64,000 nucleotides of DNA from Nocardioides oleivorans. Lineage in GTDB: Bacteria > Actinomycetota > Actinomycetes > Propionibacteriales > Nocardioidaceae. Shown piece by piece: positions 8,719 to 17,160 of the stretch. Below the pieces are notes generated by a model. The model made no database searches, was not told the origin of the DNA, and worked only from the letters and a program-made list of their open reading frames with translations. Positions within the stretch are counted from its first letter, which is position 1, and each line of letters opens with the position of its first letter. The position numbers and the translations under genes are program-made. The stretch spans positions 1,550,001 through 1,614,000 of the forward strand of contig NZ_SDWT01000001.1 in the NCBI RefSeq assembly GCF_004137255.1, given 5' to 3'.

Positions 8719-10236
8719 ATGCCGACCAGCAACACCGCCGCACCGGTGCTCGCGCTGCGCGACGTCTCGAAGTCGTTCGGGCCCGTGGTCGCCCTGCGCG
8801 CGGGCAGCATCTCGGTCGAGGCGGGCTCCATCCACGCCCTCATCGGCGAGAACGGTGCCGGCAAGTCGACCCTCGTCAAGGTCGTCGCGGGCGTCCACCG
8901 CCGCGACTCCGGCACCTTCGAGCTCGACGGCGAGGCCGTCGACTTCGGCTCCACCGCGGAGTCCAAGCAGGCCGGCATCGCGGTCATCTACCAGGAGCCG
9001 ACGCTCTTCCCGGACCTGTCGGTGACCGAGAACATCTTCATGGGCCGCCAGCCGCTGGCCCGCGGCCGCCGCATCGACCGCCAGGCGATGTACGTCGAGG
9101 CCGAGGGGCTGTTCCAGCGCCTGGGCGTGCGGATCGACCCCCGCCGTCCCGCCGAGGGCCTCTCCATCGCCGACCAGCAGATCATCGAGATCGCCAAGGC
9201 CATCTCGCTCGACGCGCGCCTGCTCGTCATGGACGAGCCGACGGCAGCGCTCAGCGGCGTCGAGGTCGAGCGGCTCTTCGCCGTCGCCCGCAGCCTCCGC
9301 GACGAGGGCCGGGCGCTGGTGTTCATCTCCCACCGCTTCGACGAGGTCTTCGCGCTGTGCGACACCGTCACCGTGATGCGTGACGGCTCCTACGTCGACA
9401 CCCGTCGCGTCGACGAGACCACGCCGTCCGACCTGGTCTCGCTCATGGTCGGCCGCGACGTCGACGACCTGTTCCCCAAGACGCCCGCGGAGGTCGGTGA
9501 GCCGGTCCTCCAGGTGCGCGGCCTCACCCGTGCCGGCGTCTTCCACGACATCAACCTCGACGTCCGCGCCGGCGAGATCGTCGGCCTCGCCGGCCTGGTC
9601 GGTGCCGGACGCAGCGAGGTCGCCCGCGCCGTCTTCGGCGTCGACGCCTACGACTCCGGCACGGTGACCATGTCGGGCAAGCCGGTGAAGGCGCGCGACC
9701 CGCGCTCGGCGATCAACGCCGGCATGGCCTTCATCCCCGAGGACCGCCGCAAGCAGGGCCTGGTCATCGACTCCTCCGTCGCCGGCAACGTCGCAGCCGT
9801 CATCCGCCGCAGCATCGCCAAGGCGGGCCTGATCACCGGCTCGATGGAGAACAGGGCCGCCGGTCCGTGGGCGGCCCGCCTCGAGGTCAAGACGAGCGCG
9901 CTCGACATGAACGCCGCCACGATGAGCGGCGGCAACCAGCAGAAGGTCGTCATCGCCAAGTGGCTCGCGACCAACCCGAAGCTGCTGATCATCGACGAGC
10001 CCACCCGCGGCATCGACGTCGGCACCAAGTCCGAGGTGCACCGCCTGCTCTCCGAGCTCGCCGGCCAGGGCCTCGCGATCTTGATGATCTCCTCCGAGCT
10101 GCCCGAGGTGCTCGGCATGGCCGACCGCGTCCTCGTGCTCTGCGAGGGCCACCTCACCGCCGAGCTCGACCGCGCGGACGCCACCCCCGAAGCCGTGATG
10201 CACGCGGCCACCCACCAGCTGGAGGACGCCCGATGA
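8719..10236 (+). CDS. rhaT: L-rhamnose ABC importer, double ATPase (RhaT/RbsA/XylG type)
   Basis: A 505-residue fused ATPase of the ribose/rhamnose importer type. The first domain has Walker A GENGAGKST (about residue 48) and Walker B LLVMDEPTAAL. The second has the degenerate P-loop GLVGAGRSE usual for this family, then MSGGNQQKV and LLIIDEPTRGIDVG. The ATG at 8719 follows GAGGAG. An in-frame ATG at 8659 lies inside the promoter. Its stop overlaps the next gene's start (ATGA). The symbol follows the Rhizobium rhaSTPQ naming and is not the E. coli symporter RhaT. Rhamnose specificity comes from the downstream catabolic genes. Confidence 0.92.
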   Translation: MPTSNTAAPVLALRDVSKSFGPVVALRAGSISVEAGSIHALIGENGAGKSTLVKVVAGVHRRDSGTFELDGEAVDFGSTAESKQAGIAVIYQEPTLFPDLSVTENIFMGRQPLARGRRIDRQAMYVEAEGLFQRLGVRIDPRRPAEGLSIADQQIIEIAKAISLDARLLVMDEPTAALSGVEVERLFAVARSLRDEGRALVFISHRFDEVFALCDTVTVMRDGSYVDTRRVDETTPSDLVSLMVGRDVDDLFPKTPAEVGEPVLQVRGLTRAGVFHDINLDVRAGEIVGLAGLVGAGRSEVARAVFGVDAYDSGTVTMSGKPVKARDPRSAINAGMAFIPEDRRKQGLVIDSSVAGNVAAVIRRSIAKAGLITGSMENRAAGPWAARLEVKTSALDMNAATMSGGNQQKVVIAKWLATNPKLLIIDEPTRGIDVGTKSEVHRLLSELAGQGLAILMISSELPEVLGMADRVLVLCEGHLTAELDRADATPEAVMHAATHQLEDAR

Positions 10237-11315
10237 GCCACACCGACATCGAGCGCCCCGGGACCTCGGCCGACGTCTCCGCCGGGGAGGCGCTCCTCGT
10301 CGAGCCCAGCCGGCTCTCGCCGACGCGCCGGGCGCTGACGACGGTCCTCCGCTCGCGCGAGCTCTCCATCTTCCTGGTGCTCGTCGCGGTCGTCGTGCTG
10401 GCCACGACGAAGAACAACAGCTTCCTCTTCAGCGCCGACGGCTGGCGCAACTTCCTGCTCAACCCGTCGATCCTGCTCCTCCTCGCGGTGGGCCAGGCGG
10501 TCGTCATCATCACCCGCAACGTCGATCTCTCGGTCGGCTCGACGATGGCGCTGACGGCCTACCTCACCGGTCGCCTGTTCATCGAGCAGCCGAACCTCCC
10601 GATCGTCGTGGTCCTCGCCGCCTGCCTGCTCATGGGCGCGGTGCTCGGCCTGGTCAACGGCGTGCTCGTCGCCTACGGCAAGGTCCCGGCGCTGGTGATC
10701 ACGCTCGGCACGCTCTACATCTACCGCGGCATCATGCTGACCTGGGCCGGCAGCGACCGGATCAACGCCGGCGACCTGCCCCGCGAGTTCCTCAGCCTCG
10801 GCACGAAGACCGTCGTCGGCGTCCCGGTGCTCACGATCATCGCGGTCGTCGTGCTGGCCGTCGTCGGCTACTACCTCCACACCGCCCGCGGTGGTCGCGA
10901 GCTCTACGCGATCGGGTCGGACCCCGACGCGGCCGTCCTCTACGGGCTGCCCGTACGCCGACGCCTGCTCGCCGCGTTCGTGCTCAGCGGCGCGCTGGCC
11001 GGCCTGGCCGGTGCGCTCTACACCGCCCGCTACGGCACGGTGAGCTCGAGCGTCGGCTCCGGCATCGAGCTGCAGGCCGTGGCCGCAGCCGTCATCGGGG
11101 GCATCGCGATCTTCGGCGGCAGCGGCACCGTGTGGGGCGCCGCCATCGGCGCCTTCCTCCTCATCACCATCAACCGGGCCCTGCCCAGCCTCGGCATCGA
11201 GGACTTCTGGCAGCGCGCCGTCGTCGGCGTCCTGATCCTCGGCGCGATCGTGCTCGACCGGATCCTGGCCCGCCGACAAGCCCGCAAGCTCGCAGAATCG
11301 AGGGACCACGCATGA
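10233..11315 (+). CDS. rhaP: L-rhamnose ABC importer permease 1 (RhaP/RbsC family)
   Basis: A 360-residue inner-membrane permease with about nine or ten hydrophobic segments, starting near residue 42 after a polar N-terminal tail. The family motif ITRNVDLSVGS (about 94-104) and the C-terminal AVAAAVIGGIAIFGGSGTVWG are clear. It overlaps the ATPase stop by four bases (ATGA) and the next permease start by four bases, so the three transport genes are translationally coupled. Importers of this type use two permeases for rhamnose. Assignment as P versus Q is by gene order only. Confidence 0.9.
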   Translation: MSHTDIERPGTSADVSAGEALLVEPSRLSPTRRALTTVLRSRELSIFLVLVAVVVLATTKNNSFLFSADGWRNFLLNPSILLLLAVGQAVVIITRNVDLSVGSTMALTAYLTGRLFIEQPNLPIVVVLAACLLMGAVLGLVNGVLVAYGKVPALVITLGTLYIYRGIMLTWAGSDRINAGDLPREFLSLGTKTVVGVPVLTIIAVVVLAVVGYYLHTARGGRELYAIGSDPDAAVLYGLPVRRRLLAAFVLSGALAGLAGALYTARYGTVSSSVGSGIELQAVAAAVIGGIAIFGGSGTVWGAAIGAFLLITINRALPSLGIEDFWQRAVVGVLILGAIVLDRILARRQARKLAESRDHA

Positions 11316-12382
11316 GCACCGCGACTGCGACCCCGGCCCGCACCTACTCGTCGTACTCGGCACCGCTCTGGAAGCGCTGGCTGGTCACCCGCGAGACCGC
11401 CGTCATCGTCCTGACGGCCGCGGTGATCCTCTACTCCCTGGCCAACGTGCCCAACTTCGACGGCCCGCTGACCCTGAAGTTCCTGCTCCAGGACATCGCC
11501 CCGATCCTGCTGATCGCGCTCCCGATGACGCTCGTCATCATCACCGGCGAGATCGACCTGTCGGTGGCCAGCATCATGGGCCTCAGCAGCGTGCTGCTCG
11601 GCGTGCTCCACGACGCCGGCATGTCGGTCCCCGCGGCCGCGCTGCTCGCGCTGCTCGCCGGACTGGTCTGCGGCGCGCTCAACGGCTTCCTGATCGCCTA
11701 CGTCGGACTGCCCTCGCTGGCGGTCACGATCGGCACGCTCGCACTCTTCCGCGGCATCGCGGTCGGCCTGCTCGGCACCACCGCGATCACCGACTTCACC
11801 GAGAAGTGGGCCGACCTCGCCACCGGCACCATCGGCGACTCGCGGATCCCGCTCGTGATGATCCCGTTCGCGGTCCTGGCCGTCGGCTTCGTCGTGCTGC
11901 TGCACTTCTCCACCTTCGGCCGCGGCGTCTACGAGATCGGCCTCAACGACGAGGCCGCCCACTTCACGGGCGTCAACGTCGCCCGCACCAAGATGGTGCT
12001 CTTCCTGCTCTCCGGCGTGGTCTCGGCGCTGGCCGGCATCTACTTCACGCTGCGCTACGGCTCGGCCCGCGGCGACAACGCCACCGGCTACGAGCTCCAG
12101 GTGATCGCCGCGGTGCTGCTCGGCGGCGTCTCGATCTTCGGCGGTCGGGGCCGACTGCACGGCGTGCTCGCCGGCGTCGTCCTGATCGGCGTGCTCTCCA
12201 GCGCCCTGCGCCTGGAGTCGGTGACGGTCAACGTCACCAACATCATCGTCGGCCTGCTCCTGGTGGCCTCGGTGATCCTCCCCAGCGTCCTTGGGTGGGC
12301 CGGCTCGCGGCTGCCCCGCAAGGCATCAGCGGCTCCTGCGGGACCGCGCCCCGACAAGGACGCGGCGACCGCCGACGTCTGA
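11312..12382 (+). CDS. rhaQ: L-rhamnose ABC importer permease 2 (RhaQ/RbsC family)
   Basis: A 356-residue permease paralogous to the preceding one, with the family motif ITGEIDLSVAS (about residues 78-88) and VIAAVLLGGVSIFGGRGRLHG near the C-terminus. About ten hydrophobic segments. It begins at an ATGA overlap with the first permease and is followed 19 bases later by the binding-protein gene, which has its own AAAGG site. The two permeases probably form a heterodimer driven by the double ATPase. Confidence 0.9.
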   Translation: MSTATATPARTYSSYSAPLWKRWLVTRETAVIVLTAAVILYSLANVPNFDGPLTLKFLLQDIAPILLIALPMTLVIITGEIDLSVASIMGLSSVLLGVLHDAGMSVPAAALLALLAGLVCGALNGFLIAYVGLPSLAVTIGTLALFRGIAVGLLGTTAITDFTEKWADLATGTIGDSRIPLVMIPFAVLAVGFVVLLHFSTFGRGVYEIGLNDEAAHFTGVNVARTKMVLFLLSGVVSALAGIYFTLRYGSARGDNATGYELQVIAAVLLGGVSIFGGRGRLHGVLAGVVLIGVLSSALRLESVTVNVTNIIVGLLLVASVILPSVLGWAGSRLPRKASAAPAGPRPDKDAATADV

Positions 12383-12401
12383 ACATCCGAAAGGTAGACA
12401 G

Positions 12402-13451
12402 ATGAAGATCCAGAAGCGGTCCACGGCTCTCGCCGCGATCCTGCTCACGGCGACCTTCGCCTTTGCCGGTTGCGGCAGCGACAGCGACGACGGCGGCTCG
12501 GCCAGCGACGGCGGCAGCGGCGGTGGTGGTGGTGACCTGAGCATCACGATGCTCCCGAAGAACCTCGGCAACGCCTACTTCGACACCAGCACCGACGGTG
12601 CCGAGAAGGCCGCCACCGAGATCGGCGCCGAGTTCGAGGAGGTCGGTCCCGACACCGCCAGCCCCGACGCCCAGGTGTCATACATCAACACCGTGGCCCA
12701 GCAGGGCAAGAGCGCCCTGATCCTCTCGGCCAACGACCCCGACGCCCTGTGCGACGCGATCGACGAGGCCCGCAGCGCGGACGTCAAGGTCGTCACCTTC
12801 GACGCCGACACCAACCCCGACTGCCGCGACCTGTTCATCAACCAGGCCACCGCCGAGGGCATCGCGGCCAAGCAGCTCGAGCTGATCTCGGACCAGATCG
12901 GCGGCAAGGGCGAGATCGCGATCCTGTCGGCCTCGGCCAACGCGACCAACCAGAACGCGTGGATCGACATGATGGAGTCGGAGCTGGCCGACAACCCCGA
13001 CTACGCCGACATCGAGCTGGTCGACACCGTCTACGGCGACGACGAGGACCAGAAGTCCTTCGACCAGACCGAGGCGCTGCTGCAGAACCACCCCGACCTC
13101 AAGGGCATCATCTCCCCGACCACGGTCGGTATCGCTGCCGCGGCGCGCTACCTGTCCGACTCCTCCTCCAAGGGCAAGGTCGCGCTGACCGGCCTGGGCA
13201 CCCCGAACCAGATGCGCGAGTACGTCGAGGACGGCACCGTGACGTCGTTCGCGCTGTGGAACCCGGGCGACCTGGGCTACCTGGCCACGTTCGCCGCGGC
13301 CGCGCTGGTCGACGGTGACATCACCGGCGCCGAGGGCGACTCCTTCGACGCCGGCGACCTGGGCACCTTCGAGGTCGGCGCCGACGGCGTCGTGCTCCTG
13401 GGTGAGCCCTTCACCTTCGACGCGGACAACATCGGCGACTTCGACTTCTGA
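12402..13451 (+). CDS. rhaS: L-rhamnose ABC importer substrate-binding lipoprotein (RhaS type)
   Basis: A 349-residue family-4-type sugar-binding lipoprotein. The signal peptide ends in the lipobox FAGC (Cys24), followed by a Ser/Asp/Gly-rich linker and the ligand-binding core from about residue 48 (SITMLPKNLGNAYFDT). RhaS-like features include SANDPDALCDAIDEA, VVTFDADTNPDCRDLFINQA and ALWNPGDLGYLA. It would be anchored outside the membrane and deliver rhamnose to the two permeases. The start is ATG 12402 with GAAAGG upstream. A strong hairpin follows its stop, which may let this gene be expressed separately from the catabolic genes. Confidence 0.9.
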   Translation: MKIQKRSTALAAILLTATFAFAGCGSDSDDGGSASDGGSGGGGGDLSITMLPKNLGNAYFDTSTDGAEKAATEIGAEFEEVGPDTASPDAQVSYINTVAQQGKSALILSANDPDALCDAIDEARSADVKVVTFDADTNPDCRDLFINQATAEGIAAKQLELISDQIGGKGEIAILSASANATNQNAWIDMMESELADNPDYADIELVDTVYGDDEDQKSFDQTEALLQNHPDLKGIISPTTVGIAAAARYLSDSSSKGKVALTGLGTPNQMREYVEDGTVTSFALWNPGDLGYLATFAAAALVDGDITGAEGDSFDAGDLGTFEVGADGVVLLGEPFTFDADNIGDFDF

Positions 13452-13461
13452 CAGCCGCCCG

Positions 13462-13501
13462 TCCCGGGGTCGTCGGCCTCCAGCCGCCGGCGGCCCCGGG
13501 A
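13462..13501 (+). terminator. Hairpin after the rhamnose-binding protein gene
   Basis: TCCCGGGG (13462-13469) pairs with CCCCGGGA (13494-13501) across a 24-base loop that can pair further. No T-run. It divides the transport genes from the catabolic genes, so partial termination or mRNA stabilisation is likely. Confidence 0.5.
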
Positions 13502-13525
13502 GCACCACCATCGGACAGGACCCTG

Positions 13526-13900
13526 ATGCACCGCGTCTGCTTCACCCTCCAGGTCAGGAAGGACCGCATGGAGGAGTACGCCGAGCGCCACGCAGCCGTG
13601 TGGCCCGACATGCTCCAGGCCCTCCACGACACCGGGTGGCACAACTACTCCCTCTTCCTGCGCGACGACGGCCTCCTCGTGGGCTACCTCGAGACGCCCG
13701 ACCTGGCCGCCGCGCAGGACGGCATGGCCCGAACCGACGTGAACGCCCGCTGGCAGGCGGAGATGGCCGGGTTCTTCGAGGACCTCGACCTCCCGCCGGA
13801 CCAGGGCTTCTGGCAGCTGGCCGAGGTCTTCCACCTCGAGGACCAGCTCACCGCAGGACCCTCCACCCCACACTCCACAGACACAGCTCAGGACCAGTGA
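13526..13900 (+). CDS. rhaM: L-rhamnose mutarotase
   Basis: A 124-residue cytoplasmic enzyme interconverting alpha- and beta-L-rhamnose. The compact family core covers residues 1-105: MHRVCFTLQV, the HAAVWPDMLQAL helix, HNYSLFL, VGYLETPD and the Trp-rich end GFWQLAEVFHLED. A short Ser/Thr/Pro tail follows. It supplies the anomer used by the isomerase, whose ATG overlaps this stop by one base. It is the RhaU of the Rhizobium transport operon. Confidence 0.93.
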   Translation: MHRVCFTLQVRKDRMEEYAERHAAVWPDMLQALHDTGWHNYSLFLRDDGLLVGYLETPDLAAAQDGMARTDVNARWQAEMAGFFEDLDLPPDQGFWQLAEVFHLEDQLTAGPSTPHSTDTAQDQ

Positions 13901-15078
13901 TGACTTCCTTCTCCGACATCAGCGACCGGCTCGGCGACCTCGCGATCGAGGTCCCGTCCTGGGCTTACGGCAACTCCGGCACGCGCTTCAAGGTCTTCGG
14001 CTCGGCCGGCACCCCGCGCTCGGTCGAGGAGAAGATCTCCGACGCCGCGGCGGTCCACCGCTTCACCGGCCTCGCCCCGTCGGTGGCGCTCCACATCCCG
14101 TGGGACCACGTCGACGACTTCGGCGCGCTGTCGACGTACGCCAAGGAGCAGGGCGTCGAGCTCGGGACGATCAACTCGAACACGTTCCAGGACGACGACT
14201 ACAAGCTCGGCGCGCTGACCCACACCGACCCGCGCATCCGCCAGAAGGCGATCGACCACCACCTCGCGTGCATCGAGGTGATGAACCAGACCGGCTCGCG
14301 CGACCTCAAGATCTGGCTCGCCGAGGGCACCAACTACCCCGGCCAGGGCGACATCCGCGCCCGCCAGGACCGCCTCGCCGAGGGCCTGCGCACGATCTAC
14401 GACCAGCTCTCCGACGACCAGCGGCTGGTGCTGGAGTACAAGTTCTTCGAGCCGGCGTTCTACCACACCGACGTCCCGGACTGGGGCACGTCGTACGCCC
14501 ACGTGGCCGCCCTCGGCGACCGCGCGATGGTGTGCCTCGACACCGGCCACCACGCGCCGGGCACCAACATCGAGTTCATCGTCGCCCAGCTGCTCCGGCT
14601 CGGGAAGCTCGGCTCGTTCGACTTCAACAGCCGCTTCTACGCCGACGACGACCTCATCGTCGGCGCGGCCGACCCGTTCCAGCTGTTCCGGATCATGGTC
14701 GAGGTCATCCGCGGCGGTGGCTTCGGCGCCAAGGCCGACGGGACGTCCAACGACGTCGCGCTGATGCTCGACCAGTGCCACAACATCGAGGCCAAGATCC
14801 CCGGCCAGATCCGTTCGGTGCTCAACGTGCAGGAGATGACGGCCCGGGCGCTGCTGCTCGACACCGAGTCCCTCGACGTGGCCCGCTCCGACGGCGACGT
14901 GCTGCGCGCCAACGAGATCTTCATGGACGCCTTCTACACCGACGTCCGCGCCGACCTCGCCGCCTTCCGCGAGGAGCGCGGCCTGCCCGCCGACCCGATG
15001 CGCGCCTACCTCGCGTCGGGCTACCAGGAGCAGATCGAGGCCGACCGCGTCGGCGGCGCCCAGCTCAGCTGGACCTGA
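13900..15078 (+). CDS. rhaI: L-rhamnose isomerase (RhaI type)
   Basis: A 392-residue metal-dependent TIM-barrel isomerase converting L-rhamnose to L-rhamnulose. It resembles the RhaI/Pseudomonas stutzeri-type isomerase rather than E. coli RhaA: WAYGNSGTRFKVF near the N-terminus, HIPWDHVDDF, and the metal-binding run KIWLAEGTNYPGQGD, LEYKFFEPAFYHTDV, CLDTGHHAPGTN and FDFNSRFYADDDLIVGAADPF. The start overlaps the mutarotase stop (TGATG), with AGGA upstream. Product goes to the rhamnulokinase encoded two genes downstream. Confidence 0.94.
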   Translation: MTSFSDISDRLGDLAIEVPSWAYGNSGTRFKVFGSAGTPRSVEEKISDAAAVHRFTGLAPSVALHIPWDHVDDFGALSTYAKEQGVELGTINSNTFQDDDYKLGALTHTDPRIRQKAIDHHLACIEVMNQTGSRDLKIWLAEGTNYPGQGDIRARQDRLAEGLRTIYDQLSDDQRLVLEYKFFEPAFYHTDVPDWGTSYAHVAALGDRAMVCLDTGHHAPGTNIEFIVAQLLRLGKLGSFDFNSRFYADDDLIVGAADPFQLFRIMVEVIRGGGFGAKADGTSNDVALMLDQCHNIEAKIPGQIRSVLNVQEMTARALLLDTESLDVARSDGDVLRANEIFMDAFYTDVRADLAAFREERGLPADPMRAYLASGYQEQIEADRVGGAQLSWT

Positions 15079-15117
15079 CCCCTCCCTCACCCACACCCAC
15101 CAGAAGGATCCCGCACC

Positions 15118-17160
15118 GTGAGTGACCTCAACCCCACCGTCGCTGCTCTCGTCGAGCGCTCGAACCGGCTGGGCGCCGACCCCAAGAACACCAACTACGC
15201 AGGTGGCAACACCTCCGCCAAGGGCACCGAGACCGACCCGGTGACGGGCGAGGACGTCGAGCTGCTGTGGGTGAAGGGCTCCGGCGGTGACCTCGGCACG
15301 TTGACCCCCGCGGGGCTCGCGGTGCTGCGCCTGGACCGGATGCGTGCGCTGGTCGACGTCTACCCGGGCGTCGAGCGCGAGGACGAGATGGTCGCCGCGT
15401 TCGACTACTGCCTGCACGGCAAGGGCGGCGCCGCGCCGTCGATCGACACCGCCATGCACGGCCTCGTCGACGCAGCCCACGTCGACCACCTGCACCCCGA
15501 CTCGGGCATCGCGATCGCGACGGCCGCCGACGGCCAGGAGCTCACCGCCACGATCTTCGGCGACAAGGTCGTCTGGGTGCCGTGGCGCCGACCGGGCTTC
15601 CAGCTCGGCCTCGACATCGCCGAGATCAAGGAGAAGAACCCGCAGGCCATCGGGTGCATCCTCGGCGGACACGGCATCACCGCGTGGGGCGACACCAGCG
15701 AGGAGGCCGAGACCAACGGCCTCTGGATCATCGACACCGCCGCCTCCTACATCGCCGAGCACTCGAAGGCGGAGCCGTTCGGCCCCGCGCTCGAGGGGTA
15801 CGCCGCCCTGCCGGAGGCCGAGCGCCGCGCGAAGGCCGCGGCCCTGGCCCCCACCATCCGCGGCATCGCCTCGGCGGACCGCCCGATGGTCGGCCACTTC
15901 ACCGACGCAGACGTGGTCCTGCACTTCCTCGCTCACGCCGAGCACCCCCGCCTCGGCGAGCTCGGCACGTCGTGCCCGGACCACTTCCTCCGCACCAAGG
16001 TGAAGCCGCTCGTGCTCGACCTGCCGGCCGACGCGAGCGTGGAGGACAGCATCGCCCGGCTCCAGGAGCTCGCGGTCTCCTACCGCGAGGACTACCAGGG
16101 CTACTACGACCGCAACGCCACGCCGGACAGCCCGGCCATCCGGGGCAAGGACCCGCTCATCGTCCTCGTCCCCGGCGTCGGCATGTTCAGCTTCGGCAAG
16201 GACAAGCAGACCGCCCGCGTCGCCGGCGAGTTCTACGTCAACGCGATCAACGTGATGCGCGGGGCCGAGGGCCTGTCGACGTACGCCCCCATCGACGAGT
16301 CGGAGAAGTTCCGGATCGAGTACTGGGCGCTCGAGGAGGCCAAGCTCCAGCGGATGCCGAAGCCCAAGCCGCTCGCGACCCGCGTCGCGCTGGTCACCGG
16401 CGCCGCCTCCGGCATCGGCCTGGCCACCGCGAAGAAGCTCGCGGCCGAGGGCGCGGCCGTCGTCATCGCCGACCTCGACCTGGAGAAGGCACAGGCCGCG
16501 GCCGCGGAGATCGGCTCGACCGACGTGGCCGTCGGCGTCCGGGTGGACGTCTCCGACGAGGCCGCCGTCCAGGCCGCCGTCGATGCGACCGTCCTCGCCT
16601 TCGGTGGCGTCGACCTCGTCGTCAACAACGCCGGTCTCTCGCTCTCGCGCTCGCTGCTCGAGACCACCGAGAAGGACTGGGACCTCCAGCACGACGTGAT
16701 GGCGAAGGGCTCGTTCCTCGTCGCCAAGGCCACCGCCAAGGCGATGATCGCGCAGGAGATGGGCGGCGACATCGTCTACATCTCGTCGAAGAACTCGATC
16801 TTCGCCGGTCCCAACAACGTCGCCTACGGCGCGGCCAAGGCCGACCAGGCCCATCAGGTCCGCCTCCTCGCGGCCGAGCTCGGCGAGCACGGCATCAAGG
16901 TCAACGGCGTGAACCCCGACGGCGTCGTCCAGGGCTCCGGCATCTTCGCGTCCGGCTGGGGTGCCAACCGCGCCGCGGTCTACGGCGTGGAGGAGCAGGA
17001 CCTCGGCAAGTTCTACGCCCAGCGCACGATCCTCAAGCGCGAGGTGCTGCCGGACAACATCGCCAACGCGGTCTTCGTGCTCTGCACCGACGAGCTCAGC
17101 CACACCACCGGCCTGCACATCCCCGTCGACGCCGGCGTGGCCGCGGCCTTCCTGCGATGA
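15118..17160 (+). CDS. rhaD: Fused rhamnulose-1-phosphate aldolase / lactaldehyde dehydrogenase
   Basis: A 680-residue bifunctional protein. Residues 1 to about 415 form a class II aldolase domain (AGGNTSAKG, WVKGSGGDLG, and metal-ligand histidines in DAAHVDHLHPD and GGHGITAWG) that splits L-rhamnulose 1-phosphate into DHAP and L-lactaldehyde. Residues from about 420 form a short-chain dehydrogenase: VTGAASGIGLA (cofactor loop), VVNNAG, IVYISSKNS and catalytic Tyr/Lys in AYGAAK. That half probably oxidises lactaldehyde to L-lactate. GTG start with AAGGATC upstream. The ATGA overlap with rhamnulokinase fits a shared pathway. Similar fusions are sometimes named RhaE/RhaEW. Confidence 0.92.
   Translation: MSDLNPTVAALVERSNRLGADPKNTNYAGGNTSAKGTETDPVTGEDVELLWVKGSGGDLGTLTPAGLAVLRLDRMRALVDVYPGVEREDEMVAAFDYCLHGKGGAAPSIDTAMHGLVDAAHVDHLHPDSGIAIATAADGQELTATIFGDKVVWVPWRRPGFQLGLDIAEIKEKNPQAIGCILGGHGITAWGDTSEEAETNGLWIIDTAASYIAEHSKAEPFGPALEGYAALPEAERRAKAAALAPTIRGIASADRPMVGHFTDADVVLHFLAHAEHPRLGELGTSCPDHFLRTKVKPLVLDLPADASVEDSIARLQELAVSYREDYQGYYDRNATPDSPAIRGKDPLIVLVPGVGMFSFGKDKQTARVAGEFYVNAINVMRGAEGLSTYAPIDESEKFRIEYWALEEAKLQRMPKPKPLATRVALVTGAASGIGLATAKKLAAEGAAVVIADLDLEKAQAAAAEIGSTDVAVGVRVDVSDEAAVQAAVDATVLAFGGVDLVVNNAGLSLSRSLLETTEKDWDLQHDVMAKGSFLVAKATAKAMIAQEMGGDIVYISSKNSIFAGPNNVAYGAAKADQAHQVRLLAAELGEHGIKVNGVNPDGVVQGSGIFASGWGANRAAVYGVEEQDLGKFYAQRTILKREVLPDNIANAVFVLCTDELSHTTGLHIPVDAGVAAAFLR

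Noticed and set aside
13888..17118. A 1076-residue minus-strand frame opposite rhaI and the aldolase fusion
   Set aside because: Opposes two strongly conserved enzymes; no motif of its own.
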